From: Phytophthora colocasiae
Taxonomy: Eukaryota; Oomycota; Peronosporomycetes; Peronosporales; Peronosporaceae
NCBI GenBank assembly: GCA_018806915.1
Contig: JAGKQI010000085.1
Location: 1-64,000, forward strand
Direction: 5' to 3'
Length of the DNA stretch: 64,000 nucleotides
Of this stretch, positions 21,012 to 29,851 are shown in pieces (positions within the stretch are counted from its first letter, which is position 1; the number at the start of each line of letters is the position of its first letter). The notes under the pieces were generated by a model that saw only the letters and a list, made by a program, of their open reading frames with translations, had not been told where the DNA came from and did not search any database. Position numbers and translations under genes: made by a program.

Positions 21012-23591
21012 TCAGGGAGTCCCAGGAGGTGTAGGTGGAGCAGGCGGGTTAAACTTGTTTTCGAGCCGTGGGATCTGCCGGGACGGGTGATCTGCCGGCC
21101 GATCGCGGTAATGGTTGCGCCAAGGGTCCTCCTGATCGCATTCTGCCAACGCAGAGATCAGATCGGTGGGCTCCGGTCGGTTCAGAGTCGGCTGGGCCAG
21201 GTTAGCCATTCGGGAGGCCGATCCGGGGTACCAGTATACCCGATCACGGATAGTAGGGAAGTGCAGGAAGTAGGGATCGAGCAGAAGATCGATGTCCGCC
21301 CACATCGCCCTCATCATGGGCAGGAATCGTCCCAACAGAAGCCGCCAACGTTCTCCGGTACGGCTACGCCGTTGCCGACGCTCGAGGTAATACCGACGGA
21401 GATCAGGATCAGCTTCATACATCGCCTTCGTGATCTCGAGATAATGGGTCGATTCCCAGTAGGCCTGCAGGTGATCTGACTCGAAGGCGGTGTAGGCATC
21501 CGCGATCTGCCCCAGCATGGTTCCAGCACGACGATGTAGACCGAGATCGAAGGTGAGGGGGGCCGGTCGGTTGCGGAGCACCTCCCAAGGTCGGGTAGCA
21601 AGTAGGGCCTGCACGTTGGGCCCAGTGATCAGGCTAGCCAACCAACCGACCCCGGCTCGGGAAGGGCGATTAGCCGGTGATCTCGCGGGGTAGAGGAATC
21701 CGGGAGGTAGCAGCAGCCTCTTGGACAATGTGGAGAGGATCATACCGACGATCGCCAAAGTTCCGACGAACATCGGATCCCACGGGAAGACATCACCACC
21801 CGCAAACTGCCGGACGTTCGCATACCCGGGAATAGACGAGCTGATCGCGAACAGGGAGGGTGCAGCTGGGGGCGTGGCGAGCCGCCGGGAGAGCCGCCAC
21901 CCGGAGATCCCCACCGGGAGGGCTCCCGCCAGCTGGACTACCCTCGGGACCCCTGAGGAGAAGTGATCGGAGTCTGTGGGGAACTGCCGCCCGGAGGTGT
22001 CGGCTGCGCCGGAGGCGTCGATGGAGCAGGCCCCTTGATCACCGGATGCTGGAGGAGGATTTCCATGCCGGCGGTGCCACGACAGCGATCGGAGTATCGT
22101 AGCCCGAAGAGCGTCGTCGGATCCAGCGCCAGAATCCTCCGCGTCATCGTCATGCTCTGGATCGGGTTTACGTTTGGACCGATCCGAGCCACCCTTCTTC
22201 GGGGAAGGTGCTTCCACGGTCACTTGCGAGGTGGCCTGGGTGCGATCTGCTTCCTCCGCATCCGGCCCAGTCGGGATCGCGGGTTCAGGACCCAGATCGA
22301 AGGGGTCTGGGCTTTCCTCGTGCTTTTCTTCGAGCTCGGTCGCCTGGGCCTGGCCACCGGGTTGGTCTCCAGCGGGAACATCAGGTGGGGCCGCGTCGTG
22401 ATCGGCCGGGGGAGGCTCCGTCCGCGAGGTCTTGTGCGGGGGCGATGTAGCAGGAGATGGGGGCGGACTGAGAGCACGTTTGACCCCCCGTTCATCTTGA
22501 GCAGCGCGGAGCCGAGACACCATTTCGGTCAGGACGTTGGTGGTCGCCATTACGTCACCTTCTGCCTGATCGTAGTTCTCCTGCAATGCCTGAAGACTCG
22601 CTTCTAACTCCTGCACTTCGGCATGGGTACCGATCAGATCATCCTCTACGACAAACAGAATATGAGTGATCATGGTCAGGTGGAGGGGATCTAGACTATA
22701 TGCGCACCCAGACGAGTGGATCGTTGTCGCTCGGCGCTGAGATCCGCCTGTGCTCTGTCACGATCTGCGAACGCTTGGTCTCGTTCCACGAGTAGGCGAT
22801 CCCGCTCCGAAGTGACTCGGTTCCAGTTCGGAGTTAGCGTGGGCGAGTTGATCGGTGGCTAGGTCACGTTCACCAGCGATACTGGTCAGGGAAGCGATCG
22901 CTCGGGCGGAGTCCGCCAAGGCTCGATCTCGCTCAGCCAGGGCCAATCGGGTGGGAGCCCCTGTCGAAGGCGTGGGGCTGGAATCCAGTTGGAGATGTGC
23001 AAGATCAGCCGAGATTCGGTTGTAGCTGGCCTTGGCAGTGATGGAGTCTTGCTTCGCCTCAGCCAGATCGCAAGCATGGATCCGGGCTTCCGCCTGGAGA
23101 TCCTGGATCTCGTTGGTGGCTTGTTCCACCTCTTCGGTCAGACGATCCCTGTCCTCTGTAGCTCGATCTAGGTCTGCCTGGGCAGAGTTGAGACGCCGCG
23201 CGAACTCGTCGCGTTCCGATCGGAGCTGGTGAACCTGCATACGCAATCCATCGAGATCAGAGGCTTCCTCCGCGAGATCAGCGATCTCGCGCTCCAGACG
23301 CACAATCTCGCCCTGCTGGTCTGCCCGGAACCGCTCCATGGCGTCGACATGCGCCCGAAGTTCCATGGCTTCACGACTTAGTTGATCACGTTCGCGCACC
23401 AGGCGATCCCACCCTGGACTGCCCGGCATCGGCCCAGCCTCATCGGATGAGAGCGGGCGTGTGTGGTCTGGAGCCGGACCCGACGAACGTCGCGAGATGT
23501 CGGAATGGGGAGATGGCGGACCGTCGGGGGATCTTGGGAATCGAGGTGTAGGCAAATAATCGCTCCCGGGATCACTTCCTTGCTGGCTCAT
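21012..23591 (-). CDS. Antisense accessory gene of element B: coiled coil, acidic/Pro linker, conserved C-terminal domain
   Basis: Best copy of the extra gene that lies between pol and the 3' LTR on the opposite strand. I start it at the ATG at 23591 (MSQQGSDPG) because C starts at the equivalent ATG. It reads as two open frames (to about 22860, then 22673-21012, 553 residues) joined by indels near 22840-22680. The N-terminal third is a long coiled coil rich in Glu/Arg/Asp (MERFRADQQGEIVRLEREI; in C MERFRDDQAEEI). A Pro/Asp/Glu linker with a basic patch (KKGGSDRSKRKPD) follows. The C-terminal domain has PWDPMFVGTLAIVGMIL, LITGPNVQALLATRPWEVL, PLTFDLGLHRRAGT, QAYWESTHYLEITKAM, YWYPGSASRM and EDPWRNHYRDRP. 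No membrane segment, signal peptide or known enzyme motif is visible. Function unknown. Confidence 0.75.
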
Positions 23592-23658
23592 GGAGACTGG
23601 AAGGGATCCGTTGGATGGTGGTCGAAGTGTTGTCAGGGTGACTTGTGCCTTGGGCTGA

Positions 23659-23674
23659 AGATTGGAGAATGAGA
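23659..23674 (-). promoter_or_regulatory. Oomycete-like initiator of the antisense accessory gene, element B
   Basis: The minus strand reads TCTCATTCTCCAATCT, as in A, 67 bases before the ATG at 23591 and about 100 bases inside the 3' LTR edge. It suggests that the gene has its own promoter instead of depending on the LTR. Confidence 0.5.
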
Positions 23675-23772
23675 CCTGAAGTGGACCGAGACGGACCAAC
23701 TTGCAGGCTGGGGGCTGATGTGGTGAAGCGCGAATAAGAAATCCGAGAAAAGGCAACGTCAGGCCCTAAGAG

Positions 23773-25034
23773 AGTCGGATCAAGCGACAGGGGCCTCTGG
23801 CGAAGCAAGATGTCAGTTGATGACCCCAGATTGCGCGAACGATGGCTGACGAATGGATCCAGATCGATGTTCGTCTGGATCTCGCCAGCGATGAATGGAT
23901 GGCGTCTTGGTCAAGTGAGACTAAGTGATTGGAGAACCCGTCGTGCGGTCCCGCGTGGCGGCTCAGGGTCGGAGGAGAAAAGGGCGCCTTGCCTGAGGTC
24001 GCATGAGAAGGAGATCAAGGCGGCAGAGGGTCGGGATCGGTGTGATCTATGGTGGGCCGGTGACAACATAACCGTGAGATGCTGCCGAGGGGACCTGATG
24101 GCAGTGTTAGTCGCGTGGGGAGTGGTGATCAAGTCTGGGAAGCTCAAGACCTGGAATGTCGACGACGCAGGCACGCGAGATCAAGTATGAAGGCTGCTGA
24201 TCGGGATCATCGTTCAAGACGGTGGACCAAGATCGATGACCGAGATGGTTGATCGAGATCGGCTGATCGCCAGATCGGCAGATCGAGATCGCGATCAGGG
24301 TTAGGTGAGATCAAGATCGAAGATCGGAAGGGCAGCTGTGTAGCCGGATGTCAGGTAATCGTAGGATAGCAGATGAGGATGGGGCTAGTAGACATAGGAA
24401 TAACCATAAACAGAATCGAATTTGCTCTGGACATCACAAGTGCCTTCGTTCAAGACCGGAACTGGGAATTACATTGGCCCCCCGGCATCAAGAAGGTAAG
24501 GAGAAGAGATCTAGCATAGAGGTTAATTCTGGATAATACATTGGCCAGTTTTACCCTATCTAGTGATCTATCCTTTACGTGCGAACTACGGATCGGAAGG
24601 AATTGGCTGCTTGGCCTGACGATCTCGTCGACTCTCAACCCATCAAGACACCCGCTATAGGAAGCGGCAAGCATCGTAAAGGAAGGGATCAGATCCCCAA
24701 CATTGGACCTTTGGAAGACCTGGATCGAAGACCAGGTGACCGGATCAAGGCTCGAGAACTCGCCTGTGACCCGGATCAACCCCTCCGAGGTAGAGTGAAG
24801 TATTCCCACGCTATCTCACCCCCCTACGTCACCCAAGACATTCTTCTCGTCCCAAGACATCTTCAGAAGTCACCTGGAAGAGCGTAACCCGCCTACCGAC
24901 GGGTACACAAGGTGAACACTACACGCAGCAAGATCACGGATCATCGGGGGACCCCCTCCGTTAGTCGGTGTCTGGGCGCAAGTGGCGATCGCGATCGGCC
25001 TCAACCAGATTTTGGCCAGATCCGCTCCACCACA
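23773..25034 (+). repeat. 3' LTR of element B
   Basis: 1262 bp, ending ...CCACCACA at 25034 with D-family sequence starting at 25035. It matches the 5' LTR at 11331-12705 and, more distantly, the C LTR at 46414-47654. A long frame runs through its last 130 bases into the flank, as also seen upstream of gag in A, but this is not a gene here. Confidence 0.9.
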
Positions 25035-26176
25035 GACCCATCATCTCCATCTGGAACTTCATCACAAGTTTCGTATTCTTCGGGGTCTGGCTCCACAACT
25101 CGCGGAGGATCGTCAGGTTCTGAAACTTCATCGATAGTCGGGAGTTCTTCTCGAACAGGATCATCAGGAATTTTCGGGGGTGGAACTTGAAGTTGGACCA
25201 TGTGCACGTTTGAGCTTCCTCAAGGTGGCCTTACCAGCAATTTCTTGGGCCACGAGTAGGTTGTTCTTTGGACACATGGTGGCCCGGACTCGGACAGCAT
25301 CTGCATGTACTTCTGTTGTCGGAGCTGTTCCTGTCTGGAGTTGGTATTCTCATAGATCAGGACCTCCCACTCTCGATACCTCCGAAGTCCTGGCCTCACA
25401 AAACGTCCAAAAGGATAACATCCGTACTCCACAATCTGGGCGACTGTGGTATTCGGTCCCATCCAGACGTCCTTCTCCGAAATATTCACTACTCCAACGG
25501 CGACTGCCCAAGATCGGGCGCCATAGATAAGCTGTGTCACCCATCGGTCACCACGTCCAGCCCACACGACTTCGCGTTGTGGGTTGCTCTGGCCATAATT
25601 AATCCGGATGACAGCTTGCTCGCCCGGTTGGAGGCATATCGTCCCTGATGGTCGCACGTCCAGCCGAAGGCCTTTCCTTTGTTGGTCGAACGTTCTTCCG
25701 GACAACATCACATTCTCTTCATCAGGAAGTTGCACCAAGCCTTCTCGAACACACAGTCGGACGCCAGCTGAATACATGAAATCCATCCCAACACCTTCGC
25801 CGATGTTGGCAACCCATAGTTCCAAAATATACACCACGTTCAGTTCCAAAGTCACTTTCACTTCAGTCCGAGCAGAGATGATTGTCGGCACTCCTCCCAA
25901 TCCGGACACCCGGAGCTGCTTCTGGAAGTCCAACTTGAGTTTGAGTCTACGCGCAAGATCCAAACTCAGCATACTTACTGAAGCTCCGGAGTCCAAAAGA
26001 ATCTCTGTCCGACAGTTGTTCACCGCACCATGTACCATAGCAACCCTTTTCGAATTCTCCGAACGATGTTCCTCCCACCATCCGTAACTCTCACTAGGTT
26101 TGAGCCTGAACTCAACAGGAGTGTCATCCGTGTTATCCGGATGCCAGTCATCCAAAAACGTCAGGGTCATCACCAA
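25035..26176 (-). pseudogene. Protease (second copy) and start of pre-RT region, element D
   Basis: Open frame 26176-25220. After a hydrophilic start (DDWHPDNTDDTPVEFRLKPSE) comes the active site ILLDSGASVSMLS (DSG type), then GVGMDFMYSAGVRLC and the C-terminal GRGDRWVTQLIYGARSW region. It ends RTTYSWPKKLLVRPP; E then continues into the acidic pre-RT linker, which here survives in another frame to 25035 (EVSEPDDPPRVVEPDPEEYE). The copy is cut by the B LTR and cannot make RT. Confidence 0.85.
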
Positions 26177-28931
26177 CTGGAGTGGGGTCTTCTTTCGGGA
26201 AAATGGTCATGCATTGATGGTTAACTTGTCGTCTCAACTCAGGTCCAACGTACGCTAAAACACACAATTCAGGGGGTTTCTTGAGTCCGGCGCGTTCTGG
26301 ATCCCCATCCAGCGGGCTTAGTGGTTTAACGGTTTCTCCCCAGAATCGGCGTCCGGATCCAGAAGTTGTTTCTGGATGGCGGTCGGCAGGTCCAGCGCAC
26401 CTTGTTGGATGAGACTCTTGATATCTTGGAGTGCCTTGTACTCTCCATGATCCTTTGTGATACCGGTGACAATAGTCACATTGGCGCGTCCGGCAGAATC
26501 TGACCGAATGTCCTTTCTTATGACAACGTTCACACTCGATGTCAGCCCAACAGCCCTCCTTGACATGTCCGAAGTTTCGACAATTCTCGCAGAATCTTGC
26601 GGAGTAGGTTGGACTTTTGAAGCCATGTCTTTTATGGTCCGGATGATCTCCGGATGATCGAGGTTTCCACCCAGAATCTTCGAGAATCTTGTATACCGCG
26701 TTCGAAAGATCGTCCATCGTCAGGAAAGAGTCATCTGGACCATCATTAGTCTTCGAAGTAGTCGAGGTGGACATGGTCTCCGGTGGTGGCTTCTCTTCCT
26801 CATCTTGGAATCTAACATGTCGATCGTCGTCTTCCGAATCTTCATCATCTCGAGCGAGGTATGCTCTACCTGTCCGCTTGGGCCGGAACTTGTCTCGAGG
26901 AACGTTGTCCGCCCGGAAGTCTCGTTTCGGAGGTGGCGTATCATAATCATCGTCCAGAGTCAGGTCTTCATGCTGCCGTAGGACATATTCGACATCCTTC
27001 AAGCTTCGAAGTCGTTGTCCTTGGAGCGTCATCCGAAGTCTGGAGTCCGAGAGTTTCTTGATAAACACCTTCAGGTGATCTTCCCGCTGTTTACTTGATC
27101 CATCGATGTCAATTCCAGCTCGATCCGCCACCTTGTTGAGTCGGTAGTAGAAATCCAGTGGAGTCTCGTTCTTCTTCTGGACCATCGTATAATAACGCTC
27201 AGCATCAGAAGTCTTCGCCTTGCAGTATCGCTCCTTGAACGCCTTCAAAAAATCTTTCCACTTCCGGCGAACTTTCGGAGTCAGATTGGCGCGCCAGTTC
27301 CGGACAGCAGGGGACAACTTCAATTTCATCTCGTATATCTTCACACTGTCTGTCCAGCCTCCTTGAACCGACATACTTTGGAACCTTTCCAACCACCTCA
27401 TCCGAGTTGACAGCGGCGCCCTCTCATCAAAATCTTCCAGAGTGCTCGCATTCACAAACGGCTTGAACAGGTACGTAGTGGTTCCATTCGGTCCGGTCGT
27501 AGTCGTTACTCCCGCCGACGTGTCTTCAAAAGAGCTGCTATCGGAGCTTCCAGAGTCAGAGTCACTGTCAGAGTCGGAGCTTGAACTGGACGAGCTTGGA
27601 TCGTCCGAAGGCCGTCTCCGTCTGGAGACTGACCGCTTAGAAGACTGGCCCTTACTTGAAGAAGAGCTCTTCCTCAGTGCGTCTGTCGCGTCTGTCAATT
27701 TTTTGGGCCACGAGTAGGTCGTTCTTTGGACACATGGTGGCCCGGACTCGGACAGCATCTGCATGTACTTCTGTTGTCGGAGCTGTTCCTGTCTGGAGTT
27801 GGTATTCTCATAGATCAGGACCTCCCACTCTCGATACCTCCGAAGTCCTGGCCTCACAAAACGTCCAAAAGGATAACATCCGTACTCCACAATCTGGGCG
27901 ACTGTGGTATTCGGTCCCATCCAGACGTCCTTCTCCGAAATATTCACTACTCCAACGGCGACTGCCCAAGATCGGGCGCCATAGATAAGCTGTGTCACCC
28001 ATCGGTCACCACGCCCAGCCCACACAACTTCACGTTGTGGATTACTCTGGCCATAATTTATCCGGATGACAGCTTGCTCGCCCGGTTGGAGGCATATCGT
28101 CCCTGATGATCGCACGTCCAGCCGAAGGCCTTTCCTTTGTTGGTCGAACGTTCTTCCGGACAACATCACATTCTCTTCATCAGGAAGTTGCACCAAGCCT
28201 TCTCGAACACACAGTCGGACGCCAGCTGAATACATGAAATCCATCCCAACACCTTCGCCGATGTTGGCAACCCATAGTTCCAAAATATACACCACGTTCA
28301 GTTCCAAAGTCACCTTCACTTCAGTCCGAGCAGAGATGATTGTCGGCACTCCTCCCAATCCGGACACCCGGAGCTGCTTCTGGAAGTCCAACTTGAGTTT
28401 GAGTCTACGCGCAAGATCCAAACTCAGCATACTTACTGAAGCTCCGGAGTCCAAAAGAATCTCTGTCCGACAGTTGTTCACCGCACCATGTACCATAGCA
28501 ACCCTTTTCGAATTCTCCGAACGATGTTCCTCCCACCATCCGTAACTCTCACTAGGTTTGAGCCTGAACTCAACAGGAGTGTCATCCGTGTTATCCGGAT
28601 GCCAGTCATCCAAAACGTCAGGGTCATCACCAACTGGAGTGGGGTCTTCTTTCGGGAAAATGGTCATGCATTGATGGTTAACTTGTCGTCTCAACTCAGG
28701 TCCAACGTACGCTAAAACACACAATTCAGGGGGTTTCTTGAGTCCGGCGCGTTCTGGATCCCCATCCAGCGGGCTTAGTGGTTTAACGGTTTCTCCCCAG
28801 AATCGGCGTCCGGATCCAGAAGTTGTTTCTGGATGGCGGTCGGCAGGTCCAGCGCACCTTGTTGTATGAGACTCTTGATATCTTGGAGTGCCTTGTACTC
28901 TCCACATGATCCTTTGTGATACCGGTGACAA
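26148..28931 (-). CDS. Fused open frame: protease (first copy) joined in frame to gag second copy, element D
   Basis: 927 residues without a stop. The first 410 are the pol-frame protease (LLDSGASVSMLS, GVGMDFMYSAG), read by -1 frameshift from the upstream gag. At the duplication joint (27688-27697) TYSWPKK runs into the gag Ser-rich region (RKSSSSSKGQSSKRS), then the Retrotrans_gag region and the knuckles (CENCRNFGHVKEGC, CERCHKKGHSVRFC, CDYCHRYHKG). Near the end the frame changes to pol. This is the product of the duplication, not a natural protein; whether it is translated is unknown. Confidence 0.8.
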   Translation of the reverse strand: MSPVSQRIMWRVQGTPRYQESHTTRCAGPADRHPETTSGSGRRFWGETVKPLSPLDGDPERAGLKKPPELCVLAYVGPELRRQVNHQCMTIFPKEDPTPVGDDPDVLDDWHPDNTDDTPVEFRLKPSESYGWWEEHRSENSKRVAMVHGAVNNCRTEILLDSGASVSMLSLDLARRLKLKLDFQKQLRVSGLGGVPTIISARTEVKVTLELNVVYILELWVANIGEGVGMDFMYSAGVRLCVREGLVQLPDEENVMLSGRTFDQQRKGLRLDVRSSGTICLQPGEQAVIRINYGQSNPQREVVWAGRGDRWVTQLIYGARSWAVAVGVVNISEKDVWMGPNTTVAQIVEYGCYPFGRFVRPGLRRYREWEVLIYENTNSRQEQLRQQKYMQMLSESGPPCVQRTTYSWPKKLTDATDALRKSSSSSKGQSSKRSVSRRRRPSDDPSSSSSSSDSDSDSDSGSSDSSSFEDTSAGVTTTTGPNGTTTYLFKPFVNASTLEDFDERAPLSTRMRWLERFQSMSVQGGWTDSVKIYEMKLKLSPAVRNWRANLTPKVRRKWKDFLKAFKERYCKAKTSDAERYYTMVQKKNETPLDFYYRLNKVADRAGIDIDGSSKQREDHLKVFIKKLSDSRLRMTLQGQRLRSLKDVEYVLRQHEDLTLDDDYDTPPPKRDFRADNVPRDKFRPKRTGRAYLARDDEDSEDDDRHVRFQDEEEKPPPETMSTSTTSKTNDGPDDSFLTMDDLSNAVYKILEDSGWKPRSSGDHPDHKRHGFKSPTYSARFCENCRNFGHVKEGCWADIECERCHKKGHSVRFCRTRQCDYCHRYHKGSWRVQGTPRYQESHPTRCAGPADRHPETTSGSGRRFWGETVKPLSPLDGDPERAGLKKPPELCVLAYVGPELRRQVNHQCMTIFPKEDPTPVGDDPDVFG
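26284..26330 (-). promoter_or_regulatory. -1 frameshift signal in the second gag copy of element D
   Basis: GTTAAAC (26324-26330), then CAC and the gag stop TAA (26318-26320). The hairpin core CTGGAT-GGGG-ATCCAG follows, with weaker outer pairing (AGCCCG with CGGACT). Identical to the first copy at 28741-28787. Confidence 0.6.
28741..28787 (-). promoter_or_regulatory. -1 frameshift signal at the gag-pol junction, element D
   Basis: The gag frame ends CCG TTA AAC CAC TAA. The heptamer G-TTA-AAC (28781-28787) lies one codon before the stop (28775-28777). Downstream, CTGGAT and ATCCAG pair around a GGGG loop (28754-28769). Slipping -1 gives GTT AAA CCA CTA, the open protease frame VKPLSPLDGDPERA. 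The heptamer is the same as in A and C but placed differently relative to the stop. Confidence 0.7.
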
Positions 28932-29851
28932 TAGTCACATTGGCGCGTCCGGCAGAATCTGACCGAATGTCCTTTCTTATGACAACGTTCACACTCGATG
29001 TCAGCCCAACAGCCCTCCTTGACATGTCCGAAGTTTCGACAATTCTCGCAGAATCTTGCGGAGTAGGTTGGACTTTTGAAGCCATGTCTTTTATGGTCCG
29101 GATGATCTCCGGATGATCGAGGTTTCCACCCAGAATCTTCGAGAATCTTGTATACCGCGTTCGAAAGATCGTCCATCGTCAGGAAAGAGTCATCTGGACC
29201 ATCATTAGTCTTCGAAGTAGTCGAGGTGGACATGGTCTCCGGTGGTGGCTTCTCTTCCTCATCTTGGAATCTAACATGTCGATCGTCGTCTTCCGAATCT
29301 TCATCATCTCGAGCGAGGTATGCTCTACCTGTCCGCTTGGGCCGGAACTTGTCTCGAGGAACGTTGTCCGCCCGGAAGTCTCGTTTCGGAGGTGGCGTAT
29401 CATAATCATCGTCCAGAGTCAGGTCTTCATGCTGCCGTAAGACGTACTCGACATCTTTCAAGCTTCGGAGTCGTTGTCCTTGGAGCGTCATCCGAAGTCT
29501 GGAGTCCGAGAGTTTCTTGATGAACACCTTCAGGTGATCTTCCCGCTGTTTACTTGATCCATCGATGTCAATTCCAGCTCGATCCGCCACCTTGTTGAGT
29601 CGGTAGTAGAAATCCAGTGGAGTCTCGTTCTTCTTCTGGACCATAGTATAATAACGCTCAGCATCAGAAGTCTTCGCCTTGCAGTATCGCTCCTTGAACG
29701 CCTTCAAAAAATCCTTCCACTTCCGGCGAACTTTCGGAGTCAGATTGGCGCGCCAGTTCCGGACAGCAGGGGACAACTTCAATTTCATCTCGTATATCTT
29801 CACGCTGTCTGTCCAGCCTCCTTGAACTGACATACTTTGGAACCTTTCCAA
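28775..29851 (-). CDS. gag C-terminal half (capsid end and zinc knuckles), element D
   Basis: 358 residues following an in-frame TAG at 29852. The Retrotrans_gag-like region covers residues 1-140 (GGWTDSVKIYEMKLKLSPAV, WKDFLKAFKERYCKAK, TPLDFYYRLNKVADRAG). An acidic linker (DDEDSEDDDRHVRFQDEEE) follows, then three knuckles at about 270-325, the last short (CDYCHRYHKGSC). Ends EKPLNH. The start shown is only where the frame opens after the TAG; in the second copy this codon is TGG and the frame is continuous with the upstream gag. Confidence 0.88.
   Translation of the reverse strand: MERFQSMSVQGGWTDSVKIYEMKLKLSPAVRNWRANLTPKVRRKWKDFLKAFKERYCKAKTSDAERYYTMVQKKNETPLDFYYRLNKVADRAGIDIDGSSKQREDHLKVFIKKLSDSRLRMTLQGQRLRSLKDVEYVLRQHEDLTLDDDYDTPPPKRDFRADNVPRDKFRPKRTGRAYLARDDEDSEDDDRHVRFQDEEEKPPPETMSTSTTSKTNDGPDDSFLTMDDLSNAVYKILEDSGWKPRSSGDHPDHKRHGFKSPTYSARFCENCRNFGHVKEGCWADIECERCHKKGHSVRFCRTRQCDYCHRYHKGSCGEYKALQDIKSLIQQGALDLPTAIQKQLLDPDADSGEKPLNH

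Larger units (their letters stand above)
11331..25034 (+). mobile_element. Element B: full-length Chronos-like Ty3/gypsy LTR retrotransposon
   Basis: Both LTRs are present (1375 and 1262 bp). The order between them is primer site, gag, frameshift site, protease, RT, two RNase H domains, integrase, chromodomain, then a convergent accessory gene on the minus strand. The right end (CCACCACA) abuts sequence of element D at 25035 and the left end abuts the truncated LTR of A. The flanking bases (ATGCTT on the left, GACCC on the right) do not form a target-site duplication, so the copy has been rearranged since insertion or the assembly has joined unrelated flanks. Confidence 0.93.

Noticed and set aside
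21963..22607. Plus-strand open frame of 214 codons within the accessory gene of B
   Set aside because: It is the opposite-strand shadow of the conserved minus-strand protein; the C element does not keep it.
26148..28931. 927-codon frame taken as a natural protease-gag protein
   Set aside because: It exists only because of the D tandem duplication; E has no such arrangement.
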